The position numbers were made by a program, and so were the translations under genes. Below, one piece after another: positions 36,878 through 45,570 of a stretch of 64,000 nucleotides of DNA. Every line of letters begins with the position of its first letter. The stretch's first letter is position 1. The notes beneath the pieces are model-generated. The model saw only the letters and a list, made by a program, of their open reading frames with translations. It had not been told where the DNA came from and did not search any database. Origin of the DNA: Algoriphagus aquaeductus (GTDB lineage Bacteria; Bacteroidota; Bacteroidia; Cytophagales; Cyclobacteriaceae); contig NZ_QKTX01000003.1 in the NCBI RefSeq assembly GCF_003253485.1, positions 248,001 to 312,000 on the forward strand. The letters are read 5' to 3'.

Positions 36878-38005
36878 ATGTTAAGCTATTGGGAGCAAAA
36901 AAACTTTTTGGATTACGATTTAATTGTGGTGGGGGCAGGGTTTACCGGACTCTCAACGGCCATTCACTTTAAGAAAAATCAACCCAAGTCCAAGGTTTTG
37001 GTGTTGGAAAGGGGCGTGTTTCCGACCGGTGCCAGCACCAAGAATGCCGGTTTTGCATGTTTTGGAAGTCTGACTGAGATTTTAGATGATTTTTGGGTGA
37101 TGAGTCCCGATGAAGTGGTTCAGCTAGTGGAGAGAAGGTATGAGGGATTGAGGCAAATCAGAAAACATTTTGGAGACAAAGTCCTGCGCTACCAGCATCG
37201 CAGCGGATATGAAATTTTGGATGAAAGCAACCTGAGTGCATTGGACCGACTTCCTGACACCAACAGACTTTTAAAGAAGGTTTTTAAAGATGAGGTGTTT
37301 TCCATAGTCAAAAAACCGGGGAAATTCGGTTTTTCTGAAAAGGTGAAAGCAGTGGTCAAAAACAAATTTGAGGGAGAATTAGACCCGGGAGCTTATTTGG
37401 GAGCCCTTTGGCATAAGGCCTCTAAATTGGGGATAACCATCCTGACCGGCCTCACGGTAGTGGAAGTAGACCCAGAGCAAGGAAGAGTGGTTGCTGAAAA
37501 TAAAGAGAAAAGTTCCGGATTTGAGTTTTCTGCCGGAAAGGTCGCTGTTTGTACCAATGCCTTTACCAAAAAACTTTGGACAGAATCTCCGTTGGAACCG
37601 GGAAGAGGACTCATATTGCTCAGCAAGCCGCTTCATTTTGATTTGCCGTGGAAAGGGGCATTTCATATGGACAAAGGCTATGTCTATTTCCGTGAGGTAG
37701 ATGGACGATTATTGTTGGGTGGTGCGAGAAACAAAGATTTTGAAAATGAAAAATCAACAGAGTTTTCTGTCAATCCCTCGATAAAAGCCCATTTGGATCA
37801 ATTGGCCAAGGAGGTCATTTTTCCATATCGGGAGTTTGAATGGGAGATGGAGTGGACAGGGATCATGGCGTTTGGTCCCAAAAAGACTCCTGTGATCCAG
37901 CAGATTGGAAATAAAACAGCTGTGGCTGTCAGATTGGGTGGAATGGGTGTTGCCATAGGCTGGCAGGTGGGTAAGGAACTTGCCGCACTTCTTTCAGAAA
38001 TGTAA
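36878..38005 (+). CDS. FAD-dependent oxidoreductase of the DAO family
   Basis: The 375-residue protein has the FAD-binding VVGAGFTGLSTA motif near residue 20, the STKNAGFACFG segment that contacts the flavin, and the C-terminal AVAVRLGGMGVAIGWQ. It resembles glycine/D-amino-acid oxidases and gamma-glutamylputrescine oxidases; the substrate cannot be told. The ATG at 36878 (MLSYWEQ) is preferred to 36875 and to a TTG at 36809 that lies upstream of the likely promoter. It lies 50 bases before nhaC on the same strand. Confidence 0.85.
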   Translation: MLSYWEQKNFLDYDLIVVGAGFTGLSTAIHFKKNQPKSKVLVLERGVFPTGASTKNAGFACFGSLTEILDDFWVMSPDEVVQLVERRYEGLRQIRKHFGDKVLRYQHRSGYEILDESNLSALDRLPDTNRLLKKVFKDEVFSIVKKPGKFGFSEKVKAVVKNKFEGELDPGAYLGALWHKASKLGITILTGLTVVEVDPEQGRVVAENKEKSSGFEFSAGKVAVCTNAFTKKLWTESPLEPGRGLILLSKPLHFDLPWKGAFHMDKGYVYFREVDGRLLLGGARNKDFENEKSTEFSVNPSIKAHLDQLAKEVIFPYREFEWEMEWTGIMAFGPKKTPVIQQIGNKTAVAVRLGGMGVAIGWQVGKELAALLSEM

Positions 38006-38055
38006 TTGGTTTTTTTTATTTAGATTCAAGGCGATTAAACTTCTTATGTGACTGA

Positions 38056-39513
38056 ATGAAAGGAATGCCGAAAGCTCCGAAAGTGCATGATGCACTGATC
38101 CCCTTAGTTTTTTTGATTGTCCTTCTGATTATAAATATTCGGGTTTTTGGAACTGACGGACTTTCCGGATCCAATCAAATTGTACTGGTATTATCAGCGA
38201 CCGTAGCAGGCTGTGTGGCAGTATTCAAACTTGGGTTTTCTTGGGAAACCTTGCAAGAGGGGGTAGTCAGGAGCATAAGTTCTGCGATGAGTAGTATTCT
38301 GATCCTTTTCTTGATTGGTGCCCTGGCAGGGACTTGGTTGCTCAGTGGGATTGTACCGGCAATGATTTATTATGGATTGATGGTGTTGAGCCCGGTAATC
38401 TTTTTGTTTGCGGCATGTTTTATCAGTGCGATTGTATCTGTATCGACCGGTAGTAGTTGGACCACAGTGGCCACGGTGGGTGTGGCTCTTTTGGGAATTG
38501 GAAAAGCGCTGGGTTTTGAGGAAGGAATTATTGCAGGGGCCATTATTTCGGGCGCATATTTTGGAGACAAGATGTCTCCGCTGTCCGACACGACCAACCT
38601 TGCTCCGGCCATGGCGGGGACTGATTTGTTCACCCATATCAGGCATATGGCTAAAACCACCGTTCCAACGATCCTAATTACGCTTATTCTATTCATTGTG
38701 ATTGGTCTCAACTATGAGACTTCGGGAAGTGTGGAGGATGTCAAGACCATCTCCAGTGTGATTTCCCAAAAATTCAATATTACCCCGTGGCTTTTTGTGG
38801 TACCTGCAGTTGTTTTGGTGATGATTGTCAAGCGGGTTCCGGCTTTACCGGCACTATTGACAGGAGCCTTACTCGGAGGGGTATTTGCCTTGATTTTTCA
38901 GCCGGGGATAATTGCAGAAATAGCAGCCGAAGAAGGCCCTTATTATTACTTGGGTTTCAAATCTGTGATGATGGCGCTCTTTGGTGAGATAGGAGTGGTG
39001 ACAGACAATGATATTGTCAATGAACTGCTCGTAACCCGAGGCATGGGAGGTATGCTCAATACAATATGGCTAATCATCTGTGCCATGATCTTTGGGGGAA
39101 TTATGGAAGAGAGCGGCATGCTCAAGGTCATGGCCGAAGCAGTCATCCGAAAAGTTCATCGAATAGGTTCACTGATTGCTTCTACCGCAGCTACCTGTGT
39201 GTTTTTTAATATCACGACTTCCGATCAGTATTTGGCAATTTTGGTCCCCGGTCGTATGTATGCCGATGTATACCGAAAAAGAGGGCTTAAGCCTGAAAAC
39301 CTCAGTCGTACACTTGAGGACTCAGCCACAGTCACGTCCGTCTTAGTGCCCTGGAATACTTGTGGAGGCACGCAGGCTTCAGTTTTGGGAGTAGCGACTT
39401 TGACCTATGCGCCCTATTGCTTTTTCAATATAATAAGTCCATTTATGACCATTTTGTACGGGTATTTGAAAATCGGAATTACCTATTACGAGCCGGAAGA
39501 AGAGTTGGTATGA
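38056..39513 (+). CDS. nhaC: Na+/H+ antiporter NhaC
   Basis: The 485-residue transporter has about twelve membrane helices and the family signatures SVSTGSSWTTVATVG and GAYFGDKMSPLSDTTNLAPA. It expels sodium in exchange for protons at the inner membrane, in keeping with a marine or salt-tolerant host. The length is normal. It overlaps the exonuclease gene by four bases (ATGA). Confidence 0.95.
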   Translation: MKGMPKAPKVHDALIPLVFLIVLLIINIRVFGTDGLSGSNQIVLVLSATVAGCVAVFKLGFSWETLQEGVVRSISSAMSSILILFLIGALAGTWLLSGIVPAMIYYGLMVLSPVIFLFAACFISAIVSVSTGSSWTTVATVGVALLGIGKALGFEEGIIAGAIISGAYFGDKMSPLSDTTNLAPAMAGTDLFTHIRHMAKTTVPTILITLILFIVIGLNYETSGSVEDVKTISSVISQKFNITPWLFVVPAVVLVMIVKRVPALPALLTGALLGGVFALIFQPGIIAEIAAEEGPYYYLGFKSVMMALFGEIGVVTDNDIVNELLVTRGMGGMLNTIWLIICAMIFGGIMEESGMLKVMAEAVIRKVHRIGSLIASTAATCVFFNITTSDQYLAILVPGRMYADVYRKRGLKPENLSRTLEDSATVTSVLVPWNTCGGTQASVLGVATLTYAPYCFFNIISPFMTILYGYLKIGITYYEPEEELV

Positions 39514-40115
39514 TCCCTTTTAGCATTACGAAAGAAGAAATTAACGAATTGCCATTGGGGCAGTTTGAAGGAAAGATCCATTTGATTGACCGTCCTGATT
39601 TGGTTGATGAGGCAGTGGATTTTCTGGAAGATCAGCAGCTAATCGGGTTTGATACCGAGACCAAGCCTTCCTTTCGGAAAGGCCAGTTTAATCATGTTTC
39701 CCTGCTTCAACTATCCACTCCAGAGCAGGCGTTTCTTTTTAGGCTTCATTTGATTGGGTTTCCTCCTCCCTTAAGAAATCTGATGGAGAAGGAGAATCTG
39801 GTGAAAATCGGAGCGGCTGTCCATGACGATTTGAAAGCATTGAGAAAACTCACGGATTCATTCTATCCGCTCTCGTTTTTTGACTTAAATGACGAGTTGA
39901 AAAAGGTTGGTTTTCAAAATGTTGGAGTCCGAAACCTGTGTGGGATGGTGCTTAAAATGCGAATCTCAAAATCTGAGCAAGTGTCCAATTGGGAAGCTGA
40001 AAAATTGACGGAAAAACAAATGAGGTATGCTGCAACAGATGCATGGGCTTGTTTGGAGATTTTTAGGGTGCTTCGGGAAGAAGGATATTTGGATGAGTTG
40101 TTTAATCGTTTTTGA
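39510..40115 (+). CDS. 3'-5' exonuclease, RNase D-like (DEDDy)
   Basis: The 201-residue protein has the three exonuclease motifs: I in GFDTETKPSF, II in KIGAAVHDDLKALRK and III in YAATDAWACLEIF. The tyrosine before AATD marks the DEDDy group. There is no HRDC domain, so it is a stand-alone nuclease of the RNase D/WRN-exonuclease type. The ATG at 39510 overlaps the nhaC stop; a longer frame back to 39360 lies inside nhaC and is not used. Its last 14 bases overlap the convergent YigZ gene. Confidence 0.9.
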   Translation: MIPFSITKEEINELPLGQFEGKIHLIDRPDLVDEAVDFLEDQQLIGFDTETKPSFRKGQFNHVSLLQLSTPEQAFLFRLHLIGFPPPLRNLMEKENLVKIGAAVHDDLKALRKLTDSFYPLSFFDLNDELKKVGFQNVGVRNLCGMVLKMRISKSEQVSNWEAEKLTEKQMRYAATDAWACLEIFRVLREEGYLDELFNRF

Positions 40116-40716
40116 CCAAAAGTCCTTCGATTTCACTTAAAGCTGCCGTTACTCCCTCCAGGAGCCCCATTCTCATTTCTAAGGTGAGCACACAATCCAA
40201 TCCAAGCTCCTGATTGACGATGGTCAACTGCTCTGATTTGATCAATTTCATCACCTCATTCATGGAAGCATAAGGGAATTGGATGGTAATCCTTCCCAAA
40301 ACCCACTTTTTCACGATTTCACTTTCTTCGATTGCGAGTGAGGCGGAAGTTTTGTAGGCATTTATCAGTCCGCTTACTCCAAGTTTGGTTCCGCCAAAGT
40401 ACCGGACGACCACGATAAGAACCTGAGTGAGTTGATGGGAGCGGATTTGTCCCAAAATCGGATCACCGGCGGAGTGGTTGGGTTCACCGTCATCATTGGC
40501 ACGAAATTGTGCTCCTTGAGGTCCCAGAATCCATGCATAACAATGGTGCGTGGCATCAAAATAAATTTTTCGTAACGCGGCCAACTCGGCTTTGATCTCC
40601 TCTTCATTTTCCACCCGAAAAGCGAAATAGAGAAACTTGCTCCCTCGATCTTTATAAATGCCTGAGCTTTTTCCAGCGAGAGTCAAGTAGGAATCCTGTT
40701 CAGAAGAGTAGGGCAT
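40102..40716 (-). CDS. YigZ/IMPACT family protein
   Basis: The 204-residue protein contains the UPF0029 core: SKFLYFAF, YFDATHHCYAWILG, DDGEPNHSAGDPILGQI and VVVRYFGGTKLGVSGLI, followed by the C-terminal DUF1949 ferredoxin-like domain (LLEGVTAAL). Relatives include bacterial YigZ and the N-terminal region of mammalian IMPACT; the molecular role is unsettled. It overlaps the exonuclease gene tail-to-tail. Confidence 0.93.
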   Translation of the reverse strand: MPYSSEQDSYLTLAGKSSGIYKDRGSKFLYFAFRVENEEEIKAELAALRKIYFDATHHCYAWILGPQGAQFRANDDGEPNHSAGDPILGQIRSHQLTQVLIVVVRYFGGTKLGVSGLINAYKTSASLAIEESEIVKKWVLGRITIQFPYASMNEVMKLIKSEQLTIVNQELGLDCVLTLEMRMGLLEGVTAALSEIEGLLVKND

Positions 40717-40799
40717 GATTTGTAATAAACCGATCCCGAAATTAGAAAATTAACTTTTTGCTAATCACTTCTTCCCGCTATTTCACTTAATTTTAGCCA

Positions 40800-41240
40800 A
40801 TGCAGCAGGTCGAGATTTCGGGTTCACTTGAGTTGAAATATCCCAAAATGATCAAAATTCCGGGGAGAGACTCATTGTCGGGGGAGTTACATTTTTGGGA
40901 AGACAATACCTTGTTTCCCCAGGGAATCCTTCGTTGTTTTTGGATCACCGGAGTACAAGAGGGACTGACCCGAGGCAATCACGCCCATCTGAACGAATCC
41001 CAGGTTTTAGTGGCTTTGGCAGGCTGTGCTTATTTGGAAGTGGAAAGCATCGACGGGAAGCTTCATTCCTTCGAATTGCGACATCCCTCTGAAGGTGTTT
41101 TTGTCCCGCCTCTCAATTGGACTCAGGTAAAGTGTGAAGAGGGTACCGTGGTTTTAGGGCTATCCGACCGTGAATTTTCAGAAGAGGACTATATTCGAGA
41201 TAAATCAGATTTTGAACGACTCCAAAAAAACTTCCGCTGA
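40800..41240 (+). CDS. FdtA/QdtA-like cupin, probable dTDP-sugar ketoisomerase
   Basis: The 146-residue single-cupin protein resembles sugar 3,4-ketoisomerases (FdtA, QdtA, WxcM C-terminal domain), which rearrange dTDP-4-keto-6-deoxyglucose on the way to amino-deoxy sugars. Seen: FPQGILRCFWITGV, then the metal/active-site motif RGNHAHLNESQVLVALAG, then VFVPPLNWTQV. It starts a small plus-strand group with an acyltransferase-like gene and a GT2 gene, suggesting surface glycan decoration. No dTDP-sugar synthesis enzymes are adjacent. Confidence 0.85.
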   Translation: MQQVEISGSLELKYPKMIKIPGRDSLSGELHFWEDNTLFPQGILRCFWITGVQEGLTRGNHAHLNESQVLVALAGCAYLEVESIDGKLHSFELRHPSEGVFVPPLNWTQVKCEEGTVVLGLSDREFSEEDYIRDKSDFERLQKNFR

Positions 41241-42132
41241 GTTTCGGGTACTTTCCTCTTTCGAAAGTGGAAAGCCTTATTTTTTATGGGATTTTCCAGG
41301 AGTTGACTGCGTACAGGAATTGGAGTATCAATGGCACAAAAAAGGGAAGTTGAAGGCGGTAGTCCGTGTAGCTATTCAGAAAGACGGAAAGGCTGTCTCA
41401 TCACCCGGGCTCCCTTTTGGAGGAATCTGGATTTTTGGTTCGATTCATACTGATGAGCTTACACAGTTTGTAGACCGATTTGTCTTGGACTTGAAAAACC
41501 GAGGGTTGAGCAGTCTCTTTTTGACTCAGCCTCCCAAACCCTATGAACCCTTTACCGATCTGATCCAAAGTGTTTTGTTTAAAAAAGGATTTGTCCAGAC
41601 AAGTGTGTTTAGCCATCAGTTTTTTCTCGGAAAAAAGAAGATCAAAGAAGAGGCTCAAAACTTGAAAGAAAAGTTGAAATCTCAAAAAAATGAATTGCGC
41701 TTAACCAGCTACAGAGGTCAAATCATGAATTTTAAGTTTCTTCAAGAAATCCGAAACTGGAACAATGAAAGAGGCTATGCCTTTAATTTGGACGAAAAGC
41801 GAGTGATTGAGCAAGTTTCCGTGTTTCCGGAGCGATACTTTCAGATTTCAATTTTTAAAAATGATCACCCTATAGCCCACGCTATGGCGGTCAAATTGGT
41901 GCCTGAAGGGATGTACTACTTTCTTTCAGCCATTTCTCCTTCGGCAAAAGTTCCAAATTGTGGGGATTTGATTCTTTTGAACCTGTTTCAGCTTGCCGCG
42001 GAGCAAAAATCCGAATTTATTGATTTGGGGTCATCAGAAATCGAATCCGGAATCAATCATGGTTTAATGTTCTTTAAATCCCGATTTTCCAACGATATTA
42101 GTAATAAAGTCACCTGGAATTTGAGGTTTTGA
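41212..42132 (+). CDS. GNAT/FemAB-like acyltransferase
   Basis: The 306-residue protein resembles the acetyltransferase_6 (BioF2/FemAB-like) group found in polysaccharide loci: an N-terminal half with FGGIWIFGSIHTDEL, and a C-terminal GNAT fold with HAMAVKLVPEGMYYFLSAIS and FIDLGSSEIESGINHGLMFFKSRF. The start is uncertain: no ATG exists near the N-terminus, so the TTG at 41212 (29-base overlap with the cupin gene) is chosen over a GTG at 41170. It probably acylates an amino sugar or peptide. The GT2 gene begins two bases after its stop. Confidence 0.75.
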   Translation: MNDSKKTSAEFRVLSSFESGKPYFLWDFPGVDCVQELEYQWHKKGKLKAVVRVAIQKDGKAVSSPGLPFGGIWIFGSIHTDELTQFVDRFVLDLKNRGLSSLFLTQPPKPYEPFTDLIQSVLFKKGFVQTSVFSHQFFLGKKKIKEEAQNLKEKLKSQKNELRLTSYRGQIMNFKFLQEIRNWNNERGYAFNLDEKRVIEQVSVFPERYFQISIFKNDHPIAHAMAVKLVPEGMYYFLSAISPSAKVPNCGDLILLNLFQLAAEQKSEFIDLGSSEIESGINHGLMFFKSRFSNDISNKVTWNLRF

Positions 42133-42133
42133 C

Positions 42134-43084
42134 ATGAATGAGGCTGAAAAAGTAACAGTTATTTGCATTGCCTACAATCACGAGCAGTGGATTGAGGAGA
42201 CGCTGGAAAGTGTCAAACAGCAGGATTATTATGCCAAAGAGTTGATAGTGGTGGATAATGGCAGCACCGATTCTACAGCCGAGGTGATCAGAGCCTGGGC
42301 CAACCAAAGTGCTGGATATCTACCTGTTCACACTTATTTCTACAAGGAAATGCAGCCCTATTGTCGGCTGTTCAATGAGTTTTTAAACAAAGCCACGGGC
42401 CAATATTTGGTGGATCTTTCCGGGGATGATATACTCTATCCAGAGCATCTTTCCATTTCAATCCGGGAATTGAGAAATGCCCCTTTTGCAGCTTTTGTAT
42501 TTTCTGATGCGTACATTTTGGATGAAAAATCAGAGGTTCGGACCTTTTATGGAAGGAACTCAGCAGGTGAGTTGAAAGAGGAGATCGAATTGACCAATAT
42601 TTATGAAACGCTGATCAGGAGGAATTACATTTGCTCACCAACCATGGTTTTTAATACTGCAATCCTGAGAAAAGAAGGAGGGTATGATGAAAGCCTGTAT
42701 TATGAGGATTTTGACATTCAAATCCGCTTAGCCCGAAAGTACCCCGTGCTGTTTTCTGATCACATGGGGGTTTTGAAGCGGCAACACAATCAGTCCATGT
42801 CGGCATCTCAATATGATCGGTATCATTCTCAGATGCTGCCCAGTACGGTTAGGGTTTGTTCCAAGATTCAACAGCTCAACCTCTATCCCGAAGAAAATAG
42901 AGCGCTTGGTGAGCGCATCATGTATGAATTGAAACATGCCTTATGGTCAGGTAATTTTGAGCCGGCAAGGGAATTGGTAGAAATGGGAGAGCAAATCGGC
43001 TTAAGAAGCCTTAGGTTTCTTTTTTATAAATATTGGGCAAAAAAAGCCTGGGATATCTCATGGCTGTACATCAAGCTCACCTGA
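42134..43084 (+). CDS. Family 2 glycosyltransferase
   Basis: The 316-residue GT-A enzyme starts with VICIAYNHEQWIEETLES, has the nucleotide-sugar site VVDNGSTDSTAEVI, a GDD metal motif (LVDLSGDDILYPEH) and the acceptor-side YYEDFDIQIRLARKYP. It transfers a sugar from a nucleotide donor to a glycan acceptor at the cytoplasmic face. It is the last gene of the sugar cassette; its stop codon directly abuts the stop codon of the convergent M16-like gene. Confidence 0.92.
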   Translation: MNEAEKVTVICIAYNHEQWIEETLESVKQQDYYAKELIVVDNGSTDSTAEVIRAWANQSAGYLPVHTYFYKEMQPYCRLFNEFLNKATGQYLVDLSGDDILYPEHLSISIRELRNAPFAAFVFSDAYILDEKSEVRTFYGRNSAGELKEEIELTNIYETLIRRNYICSPTMVFNTAILRKEGGYDESLYYEDFDIQIRLARKYPVLFSDHMGVLKRQHNQSMSASQYDRYHSQMLPSTVRVCSKIQQLNLYPEENRALGERIMYELKHALWSGNFEPARELVEMGEQIGLRSLRFLFYKYWAKKAWDISWLYIKLT

Positions 43085-44356
43085 TTAGCCCACCACTACC
43101 TCTACAAATGGAGGAGAAGAGAAATAAATATTTCCTATTCTCAGGAGATCTTCAGCCGTAAAAGTTTTCAGAAAATTCAGCTTGGATTGGAAAAATGACA
43201 AATCCAGTCCTGAATAATGAACGGTTCGAAACCGGTCCATTAAGTCAAAAGACGTGCTGAATTTGGAAAGCATTTGGCCAATTAGGTAATTTCTCACCAC
43301 CTCTAGCTCCTCGATTCCAACAGGCTCTTGACACAATTTTCTTATTTCAAGATGGATTTCTTGAATGACCTCATCTTTGAATGCTTTTTGAACATCCGCA
43401 CCGATGACCCAATAGTGGTAATCCCCAATCTCAGCCAAGGAAGAGGAAATTCCATAGGTGTGACCTTTGTCTTCCCGGATGTTTTTGACTAGACGTGACC
43501 CAAAATACCCTCCAAGGATGGTGTTGAAGACTGATAGGGCAAAATAATCCGGATGGGATTTGGGGATCGACCACGAACCGATTCTAATGCTGCTTTGAAG
43601 AGCATCTGGTCTTTCTTCGTGAAGTTCGGTGGTTGTGATCGGAGTTGTTATTTTTTCAGGCCCTTTGGATTTTCTTAATGGTAAAGACTCCAGGATTGAA
43701 AGAATAGATTCGATTTCAGATTCACTGAGATTACCGCAGAGAAAAACTTCACTATCATGCCAAAGCTCTTGGTCATAGTAGGATTGAAGTAATTCTGACT
43801 GAATCAGATCCACATGTGATTCCGTGATTTCCAGACCAAAAGGGTGTTCTTTTCCGAATAAGGCGCTCCTGAAAAGTTGGCTCGCTCGGGAGTAAGATTT
43901 CTCTTTTTCTAACTGCAAACTCAGCTTTCGTTGGGATTTTCTTTTTTCAAGATTTTCTTTCGGAAAGTTAGCCTCTGTAAATAATGAGCTAAAGACCGGC
44001 AACACTTCAAAAACATGCTTTTTGGTACTCAATAAACTCAATCCTTCATGGGAAAAACTTAACAAAGGATGAACCTCTGATGCGTGGAAATCAAAAAACT
44101 CAGAAAGCGAACGCTCTGAATGGGTATGAGTGCCCTCGAGAAGCATCTGGAGGGTAAATGATGGAACTAAAGCATGGAGAAGCGGAAGATTGGACCGTTT
44201 ACTTTTACCGACCACTTCCAACTTTACGGCATCTACCGATGGGGTAGGGATAAAGAAAAGCGGGATTCCCGACTTGAGTTGATAGGATGTCGGATTGATG
44301 AATTCAAAATCGCCCGGAATTTTAAACTCGGGGGCCTGAGACCTATCCAATTTCAT
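43085..44356 (-). CDS. M16-family (insulinase-like) protein without the zinc motif
   Basis: The 423-residue protein has the M16 fold: N-terminal LKSGIPLFFIPTPSV, the C-terminal substrate-binding signature NTILGGYFGSRLVKNIREDKG followed by GHTYGISS. The zinc motif HxxEH, expected in the first 80 residues after the family's GSRDE-type strand, is absent (the region reads SFTLQMLLEGTHTHS). It is thus probably inactive and acts as a structural or chaperone partner. No signal peptide is evident, so it is likely cytoplasmic. Its ATG shares one base with the porV stop (TGATG). A TTG one codon earlier is possible. Confidence 0.85.
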   Translation of the reverse strand: MKLDRSQAPEFKIPGDFEFINPTSYQLKSGIPLFFIPTPSVDAVKLEVVGKSKRSNLPLLHALVPSFTLQMLLEGTHTHSERSLSEFFDFHASEVHPLLSFSHEGLSLLSTKKHVFEVLPVFSSLFTEANFPKENLEKRKSQRKLSLQLEKEKSYSRASQLFRSALFGKEHPFGLEITESHVDLIQSELLQSYYDQELWHDSEVFLCGNLSESEIESILSILESLPLRKSKGPEKITTPITTTELHEERPDALQSSIRIGSWSIPKSHPDYFALSVFNTILGGYFGSRLVKNIREDKGHTYGISSSLAEIGDYHYWVIGADVQKAFKDEVIQEIHLEIRKLCQEPVGIEELEVVRNYLIGQMLSKFSTSFDLMDRFRTVHYSGLDLSFFQSKLNFLKTFTAEDLLRIGNIYFSSPPFVEVVVG

Positions 44357-45570
44357 CAATTGGAAGCGATTGTGTACCGAAGCGTAAACCTGAGCGTTTC
44401 GGCCAATGGGTGATTTTGAACTTGTGGAACCAGATAAGAAAAATCAAGGCCGAGTCTTCTCATATTGAAGCCCAGACCCATCGTGAAATATTTTCTGCCT
44501 CCCTTGGTTCGGTCTTCGTAGAAGTATCCCGTCCTCAAGGCAAACTTATCAGCATAGAGATATTCGGCACCAAAGGAAATAGTGAACTCACGTAACTCTT
44601 CCTCAAATCCTCCCGGGGCATCCGAAAACGACCCAAACATTCCCGAGATCAGAGCCCGATTAGGGTCCTGGCCGGCAGCGATTTCCAAATCCCCGTTTTC
44701 ATTGGTGAATAGCGTTCCGTCAGGATTGGTCCGATAGATAGGAGGAGTGGGCACCATCAACTTGTTTGCGTCCAAAACGAAGGTGATGGAATTGGTTTTG
44801 TCAAAATTGATTTTGTAAGCCGTACCTACCCTGAAATTGGTAGGGATGTAGTCCAAGTCTTCGGCACTGTTGTAAGTGATTTTTGGGCCAATGTTGGAAA
44901 TTGACATGCCCCAAGACCAAGTGCCTTCCTTGGATCCGATCAAAACTGGCTTTTGATAATAGATTCCAATATCCGCTCCTACACCAGTTCCTGGTCGGGC
45001 TTCAGTCCCACCGGTGGAAGAAATATTTCCTGAGAGATTAGAGTGGATGAATCTCGCGGAAATACCGATTCCGAAATTCTGAGAGAGCTTTCGGGAGTAT
45101 GAACCTCCGATCGCGATATCTCTTGGATTAAATTCTCCAATTGGGTTTCCCCTTCCGTCGGTCAATTCGATATCTCCCATGTTGAAATACCGGAGGTCAA
45201 ATCCCCAAGTGGAATTCTCATCGATTTTCTTATAGCCCGACAGATAGTTGAGCGACATGTCATTGACCAATCTTCCGAGCCAAGGTGAATACGATAGGGA
45301 TAAGCCTAAGTCGTCTTTCACAAAAGCGAGTTTACCCGCATTCCAATGCGCCGAATTGGCATCTGGGGAAGTGGCAACCCCTGCATCACCCATGGCCGAA
45401 TGCCTTGAGTCAGGAGCAAAGTTCAAAAAAGGCACCGCAGTCGTGATCACTCTTCGGTTAGGATCCTGACCTGAGATGATCACACTGTTCTGTGCAAGGG
45501 TAGAAAATCCAGCCAAGGCAAAAACTACAGATAGTATGCTTTTCCTGCTTAAAATGGCCTTTTTATTCAT
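44356..45570 (-). CDS. porV: Type IX secretion outer-membrane protein PorV (LptO)
   Basis: The 404-residue barrel of the FadL type has a signal peptide (about 1-26, ending TLAQN), then the family start ITTAVPFLNFAPDSRHSAMG and GVATSPDANSAHWNAGKLAF. PorV collects substrates from the translocon SprA and passes them to the PorU attachment complex. The C-terminus ends in a barrel strand (TLRFTLRYTIASN). It overlaps porU by four bases (ATGA), which fits their joint role. Confidence 0.95.
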   Translation of the reverse strand: MNKKAILSRKSILSVVFALAGFSTLAQNSVIISGQDPNRRVITTAVPFLNFAPDSRHSAMGDAGVATSPDANSAHWNAGKLAFVKDDLGLSLSYSPWLGRLVNDMSLNYLSGYKKIDENSTWGFDLRYFNMGDIELTDGRGNPIGEFNPRDIAIGGSYSRKLSQNFGIGISARFIHSNLSGNISSTGGTEARPGTGVGADIGIYYQKPVLIGSKEGTWSWGMSISNIGPKITYNSAEDLDYIPTNFRVGTAYKINFDKTNSITFVLDANKLMVPTPPIYRTNPDGTLFTNENGDLEIAAGQDPNRALISGMFGSFSDAPGGFEEELREFTISFGAEYLYADKFALRTGYFYEDRTKGGRKYFTMGLGFNMRRLGLDFSYLVPQVQNHPLAETLRFTLRYTIASN

